Shown in pieces: positions 9,140 to 17,399 of a DNA stretch of 64,000 nt. Within the stretch, counting starts at the first letter, position 1. Each line of letters opens with the position of its first letter. The notes below the pieces were generated by a model, which searched no databases, had not been told where the DNA came from, and worked only from the letters and a program-made list of their open reading frames with translations. A program made the translations under genes and the position numbers. The stretch comes from Aestuariibius sp. HNIBRBA575 (lineage in GTDB: Bacteria; Pseudomonadota; Alphaproteobacteria; Rhodobacterales; Rhodobacteraceae), in assembly GCF_040932005.1 (NCBI RefSeq), contig NZ_CP162414.1, positions 3,003,501-3,067,500 of the forward strand, given 5' to 3'.

Positions 9140-9833
9140 ACCACCCCAGCGGGCGGCGTTGCCGTCCGTTTTCATCAAAGTTCGCGGGGTCAAGCCAAGC
9201 CTGATGGGCGGCCTGAATGGCCGGCCATTCGCGATCCAGAATCGAAAACCAAGCCGTGTCCCGATTGCGTCCCCGATATAGGGTCGCTTGGCGAAATGTG
9301 CCTTCGTAGGTGAACCCCAGTCGTTCCGCAGCCCGTCGCGATGGCGCATTCAACGCATCACATTTCCATTCATATCGACGATATCCCAGCCCAAAGGCGT
9401 GCTGCATCATCAAATGCATGGCTTCGCTCGATTGTGGCGTTTGCTGCATCAGGGGCGAAAACCTGAGCCAGCCCACCTCAATCGATGCCGCATCCGGAGT
9501 GATCCGCAGATAGGACCCCATGCCAATCGCCTTGCCGCTTTGACGATCCACAAAGGCATAAAATTGCGGATCATCGCCCAGACAGGTGGATGTCATCCAA
9601 GCCAGATACGCCGCATAATCGGCAAAGGGCCCATTGGGCAGATAGGTCCACCCAGCGCCGGTTTCGTCCAACATATTGGCCGCAAATAAATCCGCAGCGT
9701 GTCGTTCGGGGTTGAGCGCTTCGAGTTGGACATACCGCCCCGTGATCCCCTGTGCGTTCGGCAATGGCGGCGCGGTCCAGCCTGCTGGCAATGCATCCCC
9801 AATTGGTTGGTTTAGATGATTTACCCGGCTCAT
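9117..9833 (-). CDS. GNAT-family N-acetyltransferase (RimJ/RimL-like)
   Basis: 238 residues. The acetyl-CoA-binding core shows SIEVGWLRFSP, then MLMM-like helix residues and RRYEWKCDALNAPSRRAAERLGF, the typical motif of the RimJ/RimL and MDD1-type acetyltransferases (Acetyltransf_3). The ATG at 9833 overlaps the stop of the upstream PPOX gene (ATGA), so the two are coupled; a longer open frame upstream is not used. Substrate unknown; the pairing with an FMN/PPOX protein and a divergent MocR regulator suggests a vitamin- or amine-related detoxification role (inference). Confidence 0.88.
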   Translation of the reverse strand: MSRVNHLNQPIGDALPAGWTAPPLPNAQGITGRYVQLEALNPERHAADLFAANMLDETGAGWTYLPNGPFADYAAYLAWMTSTCLGDDPQFYAFVDRQSGKAIGMGSYLRITPDAASIEVGWLRFSPLMQQTPQSSEAMHLMMQHAFGLGYRRYEWKCDALNAPSRRAAERLGFTYEGTFRQATLYRGRNRDTAWFSILDREWPAIQAAHQAWLDPANFDENGRQRRPLGWFMGSRPM

Positions 9834-10495
9834 AGCTTTGCTCCGATGAGGTTGTGAACATGATCTGGAATATCGACATTGGCCAAGTTGCGCGGGTCCG
9901 CAATCGCATCCCCAAACGTCGTGACCGCAGGAATGACCCCTGCCCAAATCGGCAATTCGTAATCGGCCTCGTCATCACTAACACCGGCATCGCGCACCTT
10001 GGCGGACGCTTCGTCAATGGGCATGCCCAGAATGGTGGTTGCCTTGATTTCCTGCTGGGTGATCGGGCGCAACATGTCCCAACGTTCGGGATACATCCCA
10101 TCCACAAACGCCCTGAGCCGCGCCACTTTTTCCTCTGGATCTTCGACTTTGACCGCTTTGCCAAATACCATCGCGGACCGGTAATTTGCCGAATGATGCA
10201 TGGCGGACCGGCCCAGAACCAATCCATCCATGATCGACACTGTCAGGCACACATCCGCACCCACGCTTTTGCGCAACATGCGGCTGGCGGATGATCCGTG
10301 CCAATAAACATGGTTGCCTTCGCGCCATTGAAACGTGGGCGTCACAACCGGGCGACCGTCAATGACATAGCCCACGCTGCACATCGCAGATGCGTCCAAA
10401 ATCGCATAGATCGATGCGGGATCATGGGCGCCACGTTCGTGCATACGGCGCAATCGGGTCATTTCGGTCAATCTGGGGTCACTGGGTTTTTGCAT
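9830..10495 (-). CDS. PPOX-class FMN-binding protein
   Basis: 221 residues with the split-barrel fold of pyridoxamine-5'-phosphate oxidase relatives (Pyridox_ox_2 group): RMHERGAHD near the start, YVIDGRPVVTPTFQW, VYWHGSSASRMLR, VCLTVSIMDGLVLGRSAMHHSANYRSAMVFG. These segments bind FMN in the group often annotated as flavin-nucleotide-binding or nitroimidazole-resistance-like. It lacks enough features to be PdxH. The start has AAAGGAAAGCACC before it. It is divergent from a MocR regulator, its likely controller, and coupled to a GNAT gene. Confidence 0.88.
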   Translation of the reverse strand: MQKPSDPRLTEMTRLRRMHERGAHDPASIYAILDASAMCSVGYVIDGRPVVTPTFQWREGNHVYWHGSSASRMLRKSVGADVCLTVSIMDGLVLGRSAMHHSANYRSAMVFGKAVKVEDPEEKVARLRAFVDGMYPERWDMLRPITQQEIKATTILGMPIDEASAKVRDAGVSDDEADYELPIWAGVIPAVTTFGDAIADPRNLANVDIPDHVHNLIGAKL

Positions 10496-10534
10496 GGTGC
10501 TTTCCTTTGCTTGCCCATGACCTAGCCCCTTGTT

Positions 10535-10579
10535 TGGACCTGCACGATATCCAATAATCGCAAAATGACTAAGTCCAAT
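10535..10579. promoter_or_regulatory. Putative MocR binding repeats (TTGGAC / RTCCAA)
   Basis: TTGGAC at 10535-10540, ATCCAA at 10550-10555 and GTCCAA at 10574-10579 form an inverted plus direct repeat array in the gap between the PPOX and MocR genes. MocR regulators of the PdxR type are known to use such mixed repeats. The last copy falls inside the MocR frame if the first ATG is used. Confidence 0.4.
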
Positions 10580-11992
10580 TTACACGCCGCCATCATGGCC
10601 ATTTCGCTGGACCGCGCTGGACCCACCAGTTTGCAGGCCCAACTGACCCAAGCGTTGCGAAAGCTGGTGCATGAACGGCAATTGCAGCCCAATGATCGAT
10701 TGCCTGCCAGCCGCCTGCTGGCTGCGGAATTGTCTGTGTCGCGGATCACCGTCACCTCTGCGTTTGATCAATTGGTCAGCGAAGGCTACCTGCAGGGCCG
10801 CCGCGGATCAGGCATGTATGTCGCCGCCGACCTGCCGGATTTGCCGATTTCCACCACGCCGCCACCATCAAACCTGCCCCCCCTTGCCAAACCCAGCCCC
10901 CTGATCACATTCCAAAGCGCAGCCCCTGATTTGCGGGAATTTCCATTCACCGATTGGGCACGCCTGATGGAACAAAGCTGGCGGGCGCCGTCGGTCGATA
11001 TGCTCAATGCGCCGTCGCCCTTTGGCTGGCCCGACCTGCGTCAGGCATTGGTGGCGCATCTTAGGGATTGGCGGGGGTTGAAATGCCACGCCGGGCAGAT
11101 CGTCATCACGTCCGGCCTGACCGAAGCCATCCGCCTGATCCTGACTGCGTTGCCAAATCGCGCGGGCAACATATTGGTCGAAGATCCCGGCCATGACGTG
11201 CTGCGATCCGCCATAACACATGCCGGATTTCACGTCCGCGCCCGACATGTGGACGCAGACGGGTTGCCGATAGATCCCAGTTCCGACACCGATATTGCCG
11301 CCATCGCCGTCACCCCGTCGCGGCAATTTCCGCTGGGCATGACCATGCCTTTGTCCCGGCGTATGGCGCTGTTGCAATGGTCGCGCGCAACGGACGGCTA
11401 TATCATCGAGGACGACTTTGACGGCGAATACCGGTTTCAGGGCCAACCCCTACCCGCCATGATGAGCCTGGATGACCGCGCCCGCGTCATCTATGTCGGC
11501 AGCTTTTCCCAAGTGCTGTTTCATGGATTGCGGTTGGGCTTTGTTGTGCTGCCCGAAACCTTGGTGGCTGGTGCGCGGGATGCCATAAACCAAAGCCGCC
11601 CTACCGCGTCGCTGGCCGCGCAACCGGCGCTGGCTCGGTTCATAGAAACCGGTGGATTTGCCACCCATATCCGGCGCATGCGACGCCTATATGCCCAACG
11701 CCAGAAAACCCTGATCGCCGCGTTTCAGCACCATGTGCCACATGTTTTAACCCCCGAACCCACGCAATCCGGGCTGCATGTCATCGCCAATTTGGCACCC
11801 GATGCCCCGGTAAAAACCGACATTGAGCTGGCCCAAACCGCAGACCGATTCGGGGTCAAACTGCGCCCGCTGTCACGTCACTATGCTGGCCCGGTTCAGC
11901 GTCAGGGGGCTGTTTTAGGCTTTGCTGCCTTTACAGATTCCGAAATTCGCCGCGGCGCAGAGAAATTGGCTAAGGCCTTTCCCCGCCCATAA
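10565..11992 (+). CDS. MocR-type regulator (GntR wHTH fused to aminotransferase fold), PLP lysine replaced
   Basis: 475 residues. Residues about 10-80 form a GntR winged helix (RLPASRLLAAELSVSRITVTSAFDQLVSEGYLQGRRGSGMYV). A linker leads into a fold-type I aminotransferase domain. The Asp that holds the PLP ring nitrogen is present (IIEDDFDGEYRF). The lysine that should form the aldimine is not: the usual S-F-S-K is SFSQ, with Gln316 encoded by CAA at 11510-11512. Start at 10565 is provisional; an ATG at 10595 is possible. It is divergent from and probably controls the PPOX/GNAT pair. Confidence 0.9.
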   Translation: MTKSNLHAAIMAISLDRAGPTSLQAQLTQALRKLVHERQLQPNDRLPASRLLAAELSVSRITVTSAFDQLVSEGYLQGRRGSGMYVAADLPDLPISTTPPPSNLPPLAKPSPLITFQSAAPDLREFPFTDWARLMEQSWRAPSVDMLNAPSPFGWPDLRQALVAHLRDWRGLKCHAGQIVITSGLTEAIRLILTALPNRAGNILVEDPGHDVLRSAITHAGFHVRARHVDADGLPIDPSSDTDIAAIAVTPSRQFPLGMTMPLSRRMALLQWSRATDGYIIEDDFDGEYRFQGQPLPAMMSLDDRARVIYVGSFSQVLFHGLRLGFVVLPETLVAGARDAINQSRPTASLAAQPALARFIETGGFATHIRRMRRLYAQRQKTLIAAFQHHVPHVLTPEPTQSGLHVIANLAPDAPVKTDIELAQTADRFGVKLRPLSRHYAGPVQRQGAVLGFAAFTDSEIRRGAEKLAKAFPRP

Positions 11993-12053
11993 ATTGAGCA
12001 ATAATGCTGCTGAGCGGCATAAAAACCGACAACATTTGTGCGCATTTTTAAAA

Positions 12054-12071
12054 TTTTACCACTTGATAAAA
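12054..12071. promoter_or_regulatory. Degenerate RutR-like operator before preT
   Basis: TTTTACCACTTGATAAAA differs at three of 18 positions from the strong site at 15795-15812. It lies about 45 bases before the preT start, where a repressor could act. The match was found by eye and the region is AT-rich, so chance similarity is not excluded. Confidence 0.45.
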
Positions 12072-12114
12072 TTTTGATCCATGGCAGGCTAAAGAAAATC
12101 AACAGGGAATAACC

Positions 12115-13443
12115 ATGACCAGCCCAATGACCCCCGGAATTACCGCCGGCCGTCTCAGCCAGTCCGAAATCGCCGAGAATTTCGACGACCTGCACGCGCC
12201 GTATGCCCCCCACGAAGCCACAGTTGCGGCAGATCGCTGTTATTTCTGCCACGACGCGCCCTGCATGACGGCCTGTCCGACCAGCATCGACATTCCGTTG
12301 TTCATTCGCCAGATCCAAACGGGTCAGCCCGAAAGCGCGGCAAAAACCATCTTTGACCAGAATATTCTGGGCGGCATGTGTGCCCGCGTTTGTCCAACCG
12401 AGGAACTGTGCGAACAGGTTTGTGTCCGCGAAGTGGCCGAAGGCAAACCTGTCGAAATTGGGCGTTTGCAACGCTATGCCACTGATAAAATGATGGCCCG
12501 TCAGAGCCATCCATATACCCGCGCCGCCTCAACCGGCAAAAAGGTGGCGGTGGTTGGCGGCGGCCCCGCCGGTCTGGCCTGTGCGCATCGACTGGCAACC
12601 AAAGGCCATGACGTGGTGATCTATGATGCCCGCCCCAAAGCCGGCGGTTTGAACGAATTTGGCATCGCGGCCTATAAATCCACGGATGATTTTGCCGCCC
12701 GCGAAGTGGACTGGCTGATGCAAATCGGCGGTATCACCTTGGAAACCGGCAAAGCCTTGGGTGCGGACCTGAACATCGACACGCTAGCCGCTGATTTTGA
12801 CGCGGTTTTCCTGGGCGTTGGCCTGGGCGGTGTGAATGCATTGGGTGTGGATGGCACTGACAAATCCGGCGTGGGACCCGCCGTGGATTTCATCAGCGAT
12901 CTGCGCCAATCAAACGACCTAAGCGCCCTTCCCGTGGGGCGCAACGTGGTGGTGATCGGCGGTGGGATGACCGCCGTCGATGCCGCCGTTCAGTCTAAAT
13001 TGCTGGGCGCGCAAAACGTGACCATCGCCTACCGCCGTGGGCGGGATAAAATGGGCGCCAGCCCCTTTGAACAGGATCTGGCCGCATCCAAAGGTGTGCA
13101 GATCCTAACCCATGTGCAGCCCGTCGCGGTACATGGCAACGGCGCCGCCGCTGAGATGGAGCTGGCCTTTACGGTTGATGATGGCGCGGGGTTGAAACCC
13201 ACCGGTGAAACCACCCGCATCCCCGCGGATCAGGTGTTTTTGGCCATCGGCCAATCCTTGACCACCGATGGTGGGCTGGCACTGGAACATGGCAAAATCA
13301 AAGTGTCTGACACCGGGCGATCCAGCCGCGAAGGCATCTGGGCCGGGGGGGATTGCGCCAGTGGTGGCGACGATCTGACCGTGACGGCCGTCGCCGAAGG
13401 ACGCGACGCCGCCGAAGACATTCACGCAACGCTTTCCGCGTAA
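12115..13443 (+). CDS. preT: Dihydropyrimidine dehydrogenase, FAD/NAD subunit
   Basis: 442 residues. The N-terminal part carries the cysteine set of the Fer4_20 domain (CYFCHDAPCMTACP and CARVCPTEELCEQVC) for two iron-sulfur clusters. Then a two-dinucleotide-binding oxidoreductase follows: VAVVGGGPAGLACAHRLA for FAD near residue 145 and VVVIGGGMTAVDAA for NAD(P) near residue 280. It passes electrons from NAD(P)H to PreA, which reduces uracil and thymine. The preA start follows 12 bases after its stop with a full AGGAGG site. First gene of the pyrimidine degradation cluster. Confidence 0.93.
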   Translation: MTSPMTPGITAGRLSQSEIAENFDDLHAPYAPHEATVAADRCYFCHDAPCMTACPTSIDIPLFIRQIQTGQPESAAKTIFDQNILGGMCARVCPTEELCEQVCVREVAEGKPVEIGRLQRYATDKMMARQSHPYTRAASTGKKVAVVGGGPAGLACAHRLATKGHDVVIYDARPKAGGLNEFGIAAYKSTDDFAAREVDWLMQIGGITLETGKALGADLNIDTLAADFDAVFLGVGLGGVNALGVDGTDKSGVGPAVDFISDLRQSNDLSALPVGRNVVVIGGGMTAVDAAVQSKLLGAQNVTIAYRRGRDKMGASPFEQDLAASKGVQILTHVQPVAVHGNGAAAEMELAFTVDDGAGLKPTGETTRIPADQVFLAIGQSLTTDGGLALEHGKIKVSDTGRSSREGIWAGGDCASGGDDLTVTAVAEGRDAAEDIHATLSA

Positions 13444-13455
13444 AGGAGGTTCAAC

Positions 13456-14760
13456 ATGGCCGACCTAACAAGCAATTTTCTAGGTATTTCATCCCCGAAT
13501 CCGTTCTGGCTGGCCTCTGCGCCGCCCACGGACAAAGAATACAACGTCCGCCGCGCCTTTGAGGCTGGTTGGGGCGGTGTGGTCTGGAAAACACTGGGGT
13601 CCGAAGGCCCGCCCGTCGTTAATGTAAACGGCCCGCGTTATGGGGCGATTTACGGGGCTGACCGGCGGTTGCTGGGGCTCAACAACATCGAATTGATCAC
13701 CGATCGCCCGCTTGAGGTGAACCTCGAAGAAATGGCGCGCGTCAAAGCCGACTATCCCGACCGCGCCCTGATCGCGTCGATTATGGTGCCCTGCGAAGAA
13801 GCCGCTTGGAAAGCAATTCTACCGCGTGTCGAAGAAACCGGCGCGGATGGGATCGAGCTGAACTTTGGCTGCCCGCATGGGATGGCCGAACGTGGCATGG
13901 GATCCGCTGTGGGTCAGGTGCCCGAATATATCGAAATGGTCACACGCTGGTGCAAAAAATACTATGACCGCCCGGTGATCGTGAAACTGACGCCCAACAT
14001 CACCGATGTGCGTTATCCCGCGCAGGCAGCGAAAAACGGCGGCGCGGATGCGGTCAGCCTGATCAACACGATCAATTCGATCACTTCGGTCAATCTGGAT
14101 GATTTCAGCCCCGAACCGTCAATTGACGGCCAAGGCAGCCACGGCGGCTATTGCGGCCCAGCGGTGAAACCGATTGCCATGCACATGGTGGCGGATATCG
14201 CGCGCAGTGCCGAAACACGCGGTTTGCCGATTTCGGCAATCGGTGGCGTGACCACGTGGCGCGACGCGGCCGAATTCATGAGCCTTGGCGCGGGCAACGT
14301 GCAGGTTTGTACGGCGGTGATGACCTATGGGTTCCGCATCGTTGAGGAAATGATCGCCGGTCTGGGCGCTTGGATGGACGAAAAAGGCTATGACAAAATC
14401 GACGATTTTGTGGGCCGCGCCACGCCAAACGTCGTCGATTGGAAAGATCTGAACCTGAACTACATCGCCAAGGCCAAGATCGACGAAGATGCCTGCATCA
14501 AATGCGGCCGCTGCTATGCCGCCTGCGAAGATACCAGCCATCAGGCCATCGCCATGAGCGAAGATCGGGTGTTCAGCGTCAAAGACGAGGAATGCGTTGC
14601 CTGTAATCTATGTGTGGATGTCTGTCCGGTGGAAAACTGCATTTCGATGATCCAAATGCAGCCCGGCGAAGTCGACCCACGCACCGGCAAAGTTGTCAGT
14701 GATGAATATGCCAACTGGACAACCCATCCCAACAACCCAAGCGCCACAGCGGCGGAATAA
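13456..14760 (+). CDS. preA: Dihydropyrimidine dehydrogenase, catalytic FMN subunit
   Basis: 434 residues: a dihydroorotate-dehydrogenase-like TIM barrel that binds FMN, then two 4Fe-4S motifs at the C terminus (CIKCGRCYAAC and CVACNLCVDVC). The segment ELNFGCPHGM contains Cys139, equivalent to the general acid cysteine of mammalian dihydropyrimidine dehydrogenase. NTINSITSVNLDD and GGVTTWRDA are the later FMN and substrate loops. It reduces uracil/thymine to the dihydro forms in the cytoplasm, the first step of the reductive pathway. Its partner PreT is directly upstream. Confidence 0.95.
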   Translation: MADLTSNFLGISSPNPFWLASAPPTDKEYNVRRAFEAGWGGVVWKTLGSEGPPVVNVNGPRYGAIYGADRRLLGLNNIELITDRPLEVNLEEMARVKADYPDRALIASIMVPCEEAAWKAILPRVEETGADGIELNFGCPHGMAERGMGSAVGQVPEYIEMVTRWCKKYYDRPVIVKLTPNITDVRYPAQAAKNGGADAVSLINTINSITSVNLDDFSPEPSIDGQGSHGGYCGPAVKPIAMHMVADIARSAETRGLPISAIGGVTTWRDAAEFMSLGAGNVQVCTAVMTYGFRIVEEMIAGLGAWMDEKGYDKIDDFVGRATPNVVDWKDLNLNYIAKAKIDEDACIKCGRCYAACEDTSHQAIAMSEDRVFSVKDEECVACNLCVDVCPVENCISMIQMQPGEVDPRTGKVVSDEYANWTTHPNNPSATAAE

Positions 14761-14763
14761 AGG

Positions 14764-15003
14764 TTAGATATGTACCCTCAGAGGGCCGGGATTACAGATG
14801 ATGATGAACTGATCGCCACATTCGATCAGGTGATATCCGCGTCTCTTAACCTCGGCCATCAGGGCGTCGCGCCCGGGTCCACGATCAATGTCGCGCACAT
14901 TGTGCCGCAAAACACCCCCCCGGACCGCGCCTGCAAGGGTGCGGTTCCAGTTAAACGGTTGGCGATTTGGGCCAGCGGGGATGCGGTTTCGAATATCCAT
15001 CAT
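14764..15003 (-). CDS. Possible small hypothetical protein
   Basis: 79 codons facing preA and following the TetR gene on the same strand by 44 bases. The C-terminal half (LMAEVKRRGYHLIECGDQFIIICNPG) has a helix-then-strand pattern that looks like a real protein, but there is no good ribosome site and I recognise no family. The alternative start is the second ATG at 15000. The rest of the 14761-15046 gap shows nothing else. Confidence 0.4.
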   Translation of the reverse strand: MMDIRNRIPAGPNRQPFNWNRTLAGAVRGGVLRHNVRDIDRGPGRDALMAEVKRRGYHLIECGDQFIIICNPGPLRVHI

Positions 15004-15046
15004 GCGTTAACCATGACCGATATTGGTAAAAGTGTGGTTAATCCCC

Positions 15047-15679
15047 TTATTTTGCGGGGAAAAACCCACCAAATAATTGATCCAAGAAGGTTTCCGCCTG
15101 CGGATAGGGATCAGCGCCGTCCAAAATGGCGCCCACTTGTACCTCAAAATCTGCGTAATGCTGGGTCAAGGCCCAGATTGAAAACAGCAGATGCGTCGGG
15201 TTCACGTCATGCATTTTCCCATCCGCAATCCACGTGCGGATCACGGCGCCCTTTTCTTCGACCAAATCGCGCAATTCGCCTTCTAGGGCGGAATGAATGC
15301 GCGGCGCGCCTTGTAGAATCTCATTGGCAAACAGACGGCTTTCGCGTGGGTAATCCCGGCTCATTGCCAGTTTACGGCGCATATATCCAAGGATTTCGTC
15401 GCGCGGTTCCCCATCGGCTGACATATCCTGAAGCGGGTCCAGCCACGTGCCAAGCAACCCTTGCAACAGCTCCATATGGATCGCTTCTTTGGATGGGAAA
15501 TAATACAGCAAATTCGGTTTCGACAGCCCGGCCTGATCCGCGATCTGATCCAGCGTCGCCCCGCGAAACCCGAACTTTGAAAACACGTCCAGCGCGGCTT
15601 CCAAAATCAGGGACCGGTTCTTTTTCTGAATCCGCGTCTGGTTTCCCGCATTTGGACCCGACTTTGGCGTTGCTGTCAT
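15047..15679 (-). CDS. rutR: TetR-family regulator, RutR-like
   Basis: 210 residues from the ATG preceded by GAGGTGCACA; the longer open frame is rejected because it would run through the operator. The N-terminal helix-turn-helix (LEAALDVFSKFGFRGATLDQIADQAGLSKPNLLYYF) and the C-terminal TetR_C domain (ILGYMRRKLAMSRDYPRESRLFANEIL, then WALTQHYADFEVQV) match RutR, which in E. coli senses uracil and thymine. A near-perfect RutR operator lies between it and the divergent amidohydrolase gene. It likely represses this cluster until pyrimidines are present. Confidence 0.85.
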   Translation of the reverse strand: MTATPKSGPNAGNQTRIQKKNRSLILEAALDVFSKFGFRGATLDQIADQAGLSKPNLLYYFPSKEAIHMELLQGLLGTWLDPLQDMSADGEPRDEILGYMRRKLAMSRDYPRESRLFANEILQGAPRIHSALEGELRDLVEEKGAVIRTWIADGKMHDVNPTHLLFSIWALTQHYADFEVQVGAILDGADPYPQAETFLDQLFGGFFPAK

Positions 15680-15794
15680 TGTGCACCTCTTGCCACAAAC
15701 TTCATACTTTACCCCGCCAAGTGCAAAACAATTCAGCATTAGCATATGTCGCAGCCGGAAAGCTTGACTGGGTATGGACCTCTGATAGCGTTGC

Positions 15795-15812
15795 TTTGAC
15801 CACTTGGTCAAA
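15795..15812. promoter_or_regulatory. RutR operator
   Basis: TTTGACCACTTGGTCAAA is an 18-base palindrome whose core TTGACCA-N2-TGGTCAA is identical to the RutR consensus known from E. coli. It sits in the divergent gap between the RutR-like gene and the amidohydrolase gene, so it can control both. Confidence 0.85.
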
Positions 15813-15856
15813 TCGACACGAGATAAATTTCTGCGATATGCCCGAAAGGATGTGAC

Positions 15857-17107
15857 ATGACTGCACCTGCTGCCAATCTAAAAATTAACGGTGACCGGTT
15901 GTGGGACAGCCTGATGGAGATGGCCAAAATCGGCCCCGGCATCGCAGGGGGCAACAACCGCCAGACGCTGACCGACGAAGACGCGCAGGGCCGCGCCCTG
16001 TTTCAAAGCTGGTGCGAAGCCGCCGGTTGCACGATGGGGCTGGATCAGATGGGCAACATGTTTGCCCGCCGCGACGGCACAGATCCCGATGCCCTGCCGG
16101 TCTATGTGGGGTCACATTTGGACACCCAGCCGACGGGTGGCAAATATGATGGCGTGTTGGGGGTTTTGGCCGGGCTGGAACTGATCCGCACGCTGAACGA
16201 TTTGAACATTCAGACCAAACACCCGATCGTGGCCACCAACTGGACCAACGAAGAAGGCACGCGGTATGCCCCGGCGATGCTGTCATCAGGTGTGTTTGCC
16301 GGGATGCATACCCAAGATTGGGCCTATGCACGCCAAGACGCCGAGGGCAAAACATTCGGAGCCGAGCTGGAACGGATCGGTTGGCGCGGCGAAGAAGAGG
16401 TCGGCGCACGCAAAATGCATGCGTTTTTTGAGCTGCACATCGAACAGGGCCCCATTCTGGAGGCCGAAGGCAAAGACATCGGCGTGGTCACCCACGGTCA
16501 GGGCCTGAGCTGGACCCAAGTCACCATCACCGGCAAAGACAGCCACACCGGGTCCACCCCGATGCCGATGCGCAAAAACGCCGGGTTGGCCATGGCCAAG
16601 GTGCTGAACCTGGTCGACGACATCGCCCTGTCCCACGCGCCCCATGCGGTGGGGGCTGCGGGCCATATCGACGTCTACCCCAATTCGCGCAACGTGATCC
16701 CTGGCAAGGTGGTGTTCACCGTCGATTTCCGATCCCCCGATCTGGACGTGATCACCGATATGGAAAACCGCCTGCGGGCCGAGGGCACCGAACTTGTCAC
16801 CGGCATGGGCATGCAGATCGCATTCGAAAAGGTCGGCGGTTTTGATCCGGTGACGTTTGATCCGGGCTGCGTGACAGCCGTGCGCGACGCGGCCGAACGG
16901 CTGGGCCATTCCCACCGCGACATCATTTCCGGCGCCGGCCACGATGCCTGCTGGATCAACCGAGTTGCGCCCACGGCTATGATCATGTGCCCCTGCGTCG
17001 ACGGCCTGTCCCACAATGAGGCCGAAGACATCAGCAAAGACTGGGCCGCCGCCGGGGCAGATGTGCTGTTCCATGCGGTTGTTGAAACCGCGGAGATTGT
17101 GGGATGA
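15857..17107 (+). CDS. pydC: Zn-dependent amidohydrolase, probable beta-ureidopropionase (M20 family)
   Basis: 416 residues. M20-type metal residues are visible: VGSHLDTQPTGGKYDG (His, Asp), NEEGTRY (Glu-Glu) and ELHIEQGP (His/Glu), plus a dimerisation domain in the middle and SGAGHDACW near the end. The family (N-carbamoyl-amino acid hydrolase/allantoate amidohydrolase) includes the bacterial beta-ureidopropionase that cleaves N-carbamoyl-beta-alanine. The neighbours supply the two earlier steps, which supports that assignment over allantoate. Its stop overlaps the start of a small lipoprotein gene. Confidence 0.88.
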   Translation: MTAPAANLKINGDRLWDSLMEMAKIGPGIAGGNNRQTLTDEDAQGRALFQSWCEAAGCTMGLDQMGNMFARRDGTDPDALPVYVGSHLDTQPTGGKYDGVLGVLAGLELIRTLNDLNIQTKHPIVATNWTNEEGTRYAPAMLSSGVFAGMHTQDWAYARQDAEGKTFGAELERIGWRGEEEVGARKMHAFFELHIEQGPILEAEGKDIGVVTHGQGLSWTQVTITGKDSHTGSTPMPMRKNAGLAMAKVLNLVDDIALSHAPHAVGAAGHIDVYPNSRNVIPGKVVFTVDFRSPDLDVITDMENRLRAEGTELVTGMGMQIAFEKVGGFDPVTFDPGCVTAVRDAAERLGHSHRDIISGAGHDACWINRVAPTAMIMCPCVDGLSHNEAEDISKDWAAAGADVLFHAVVETAEIVG

Positions 17108-17334
17108 AGCTTCTTGCCCCCTTCATCACGCTAGGCGCAGTTGCGCTAGCCGCATGCGATCCACCGCCCCCGGCGCCATTGCTGGATTTCCCGGCGGATG
17201 TGGACCGCGCCCTGCCCATTGACGTGGACCGGACCGAAGTGAACCAAGACCCGGACGGGTGTTGGTTCTACACTTATGCCGGGGATTTGTTCACCGTGAA
17301 TGACCAAAACGGCACACCGATATGTACCCCTTGA
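17104..17334 (+). CDS. Small putative lipoprotein inside the pyrimidine operon
   Basis: 76 residues. A signal sequence with the lipobox LAAC predicts lipidation at Cys19; the mature part is about 57 residues and starts with a proline stretch (DPPPPAPLLDFP). It contains two more cysteines, in DGCWFYTY and at PICTP, that could form a disulfide. The ATG overlaps the amidohydrolase stop (ATGA), so it is translated with it. I recognise no family. A role at the membrane in nucleobase uptake is possible, but only position suggests it. Confidence 0.75.
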   Translation: MKLLAPFITLGAVALAACDPPPPAPLLDFPADVDRALPIDVDRTEVNQDPDGCWFYTYAGDLFTVNDQNGTPICTP

Positions 17335-17399
17335 CGTGACGGCCCATTGCCAGCCGTTACGCCAGCCAAAACGCCACGACCCCAAGGAGGAAACCGACC

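Noticed and set aside
14770..15855. Open frame of 361 codons on the plus strand
   Set aside because: It runs antisense through the TetR gene and its operator; its translation has no domain and odd composition, while the other strand encodes a clear helix-turn-helix protein.
16286..17074. Open frame of 262 codons on the minus strand
   Set aside because: Antisense to the M20 amidohydrolase; composition typical of a shadow frame.
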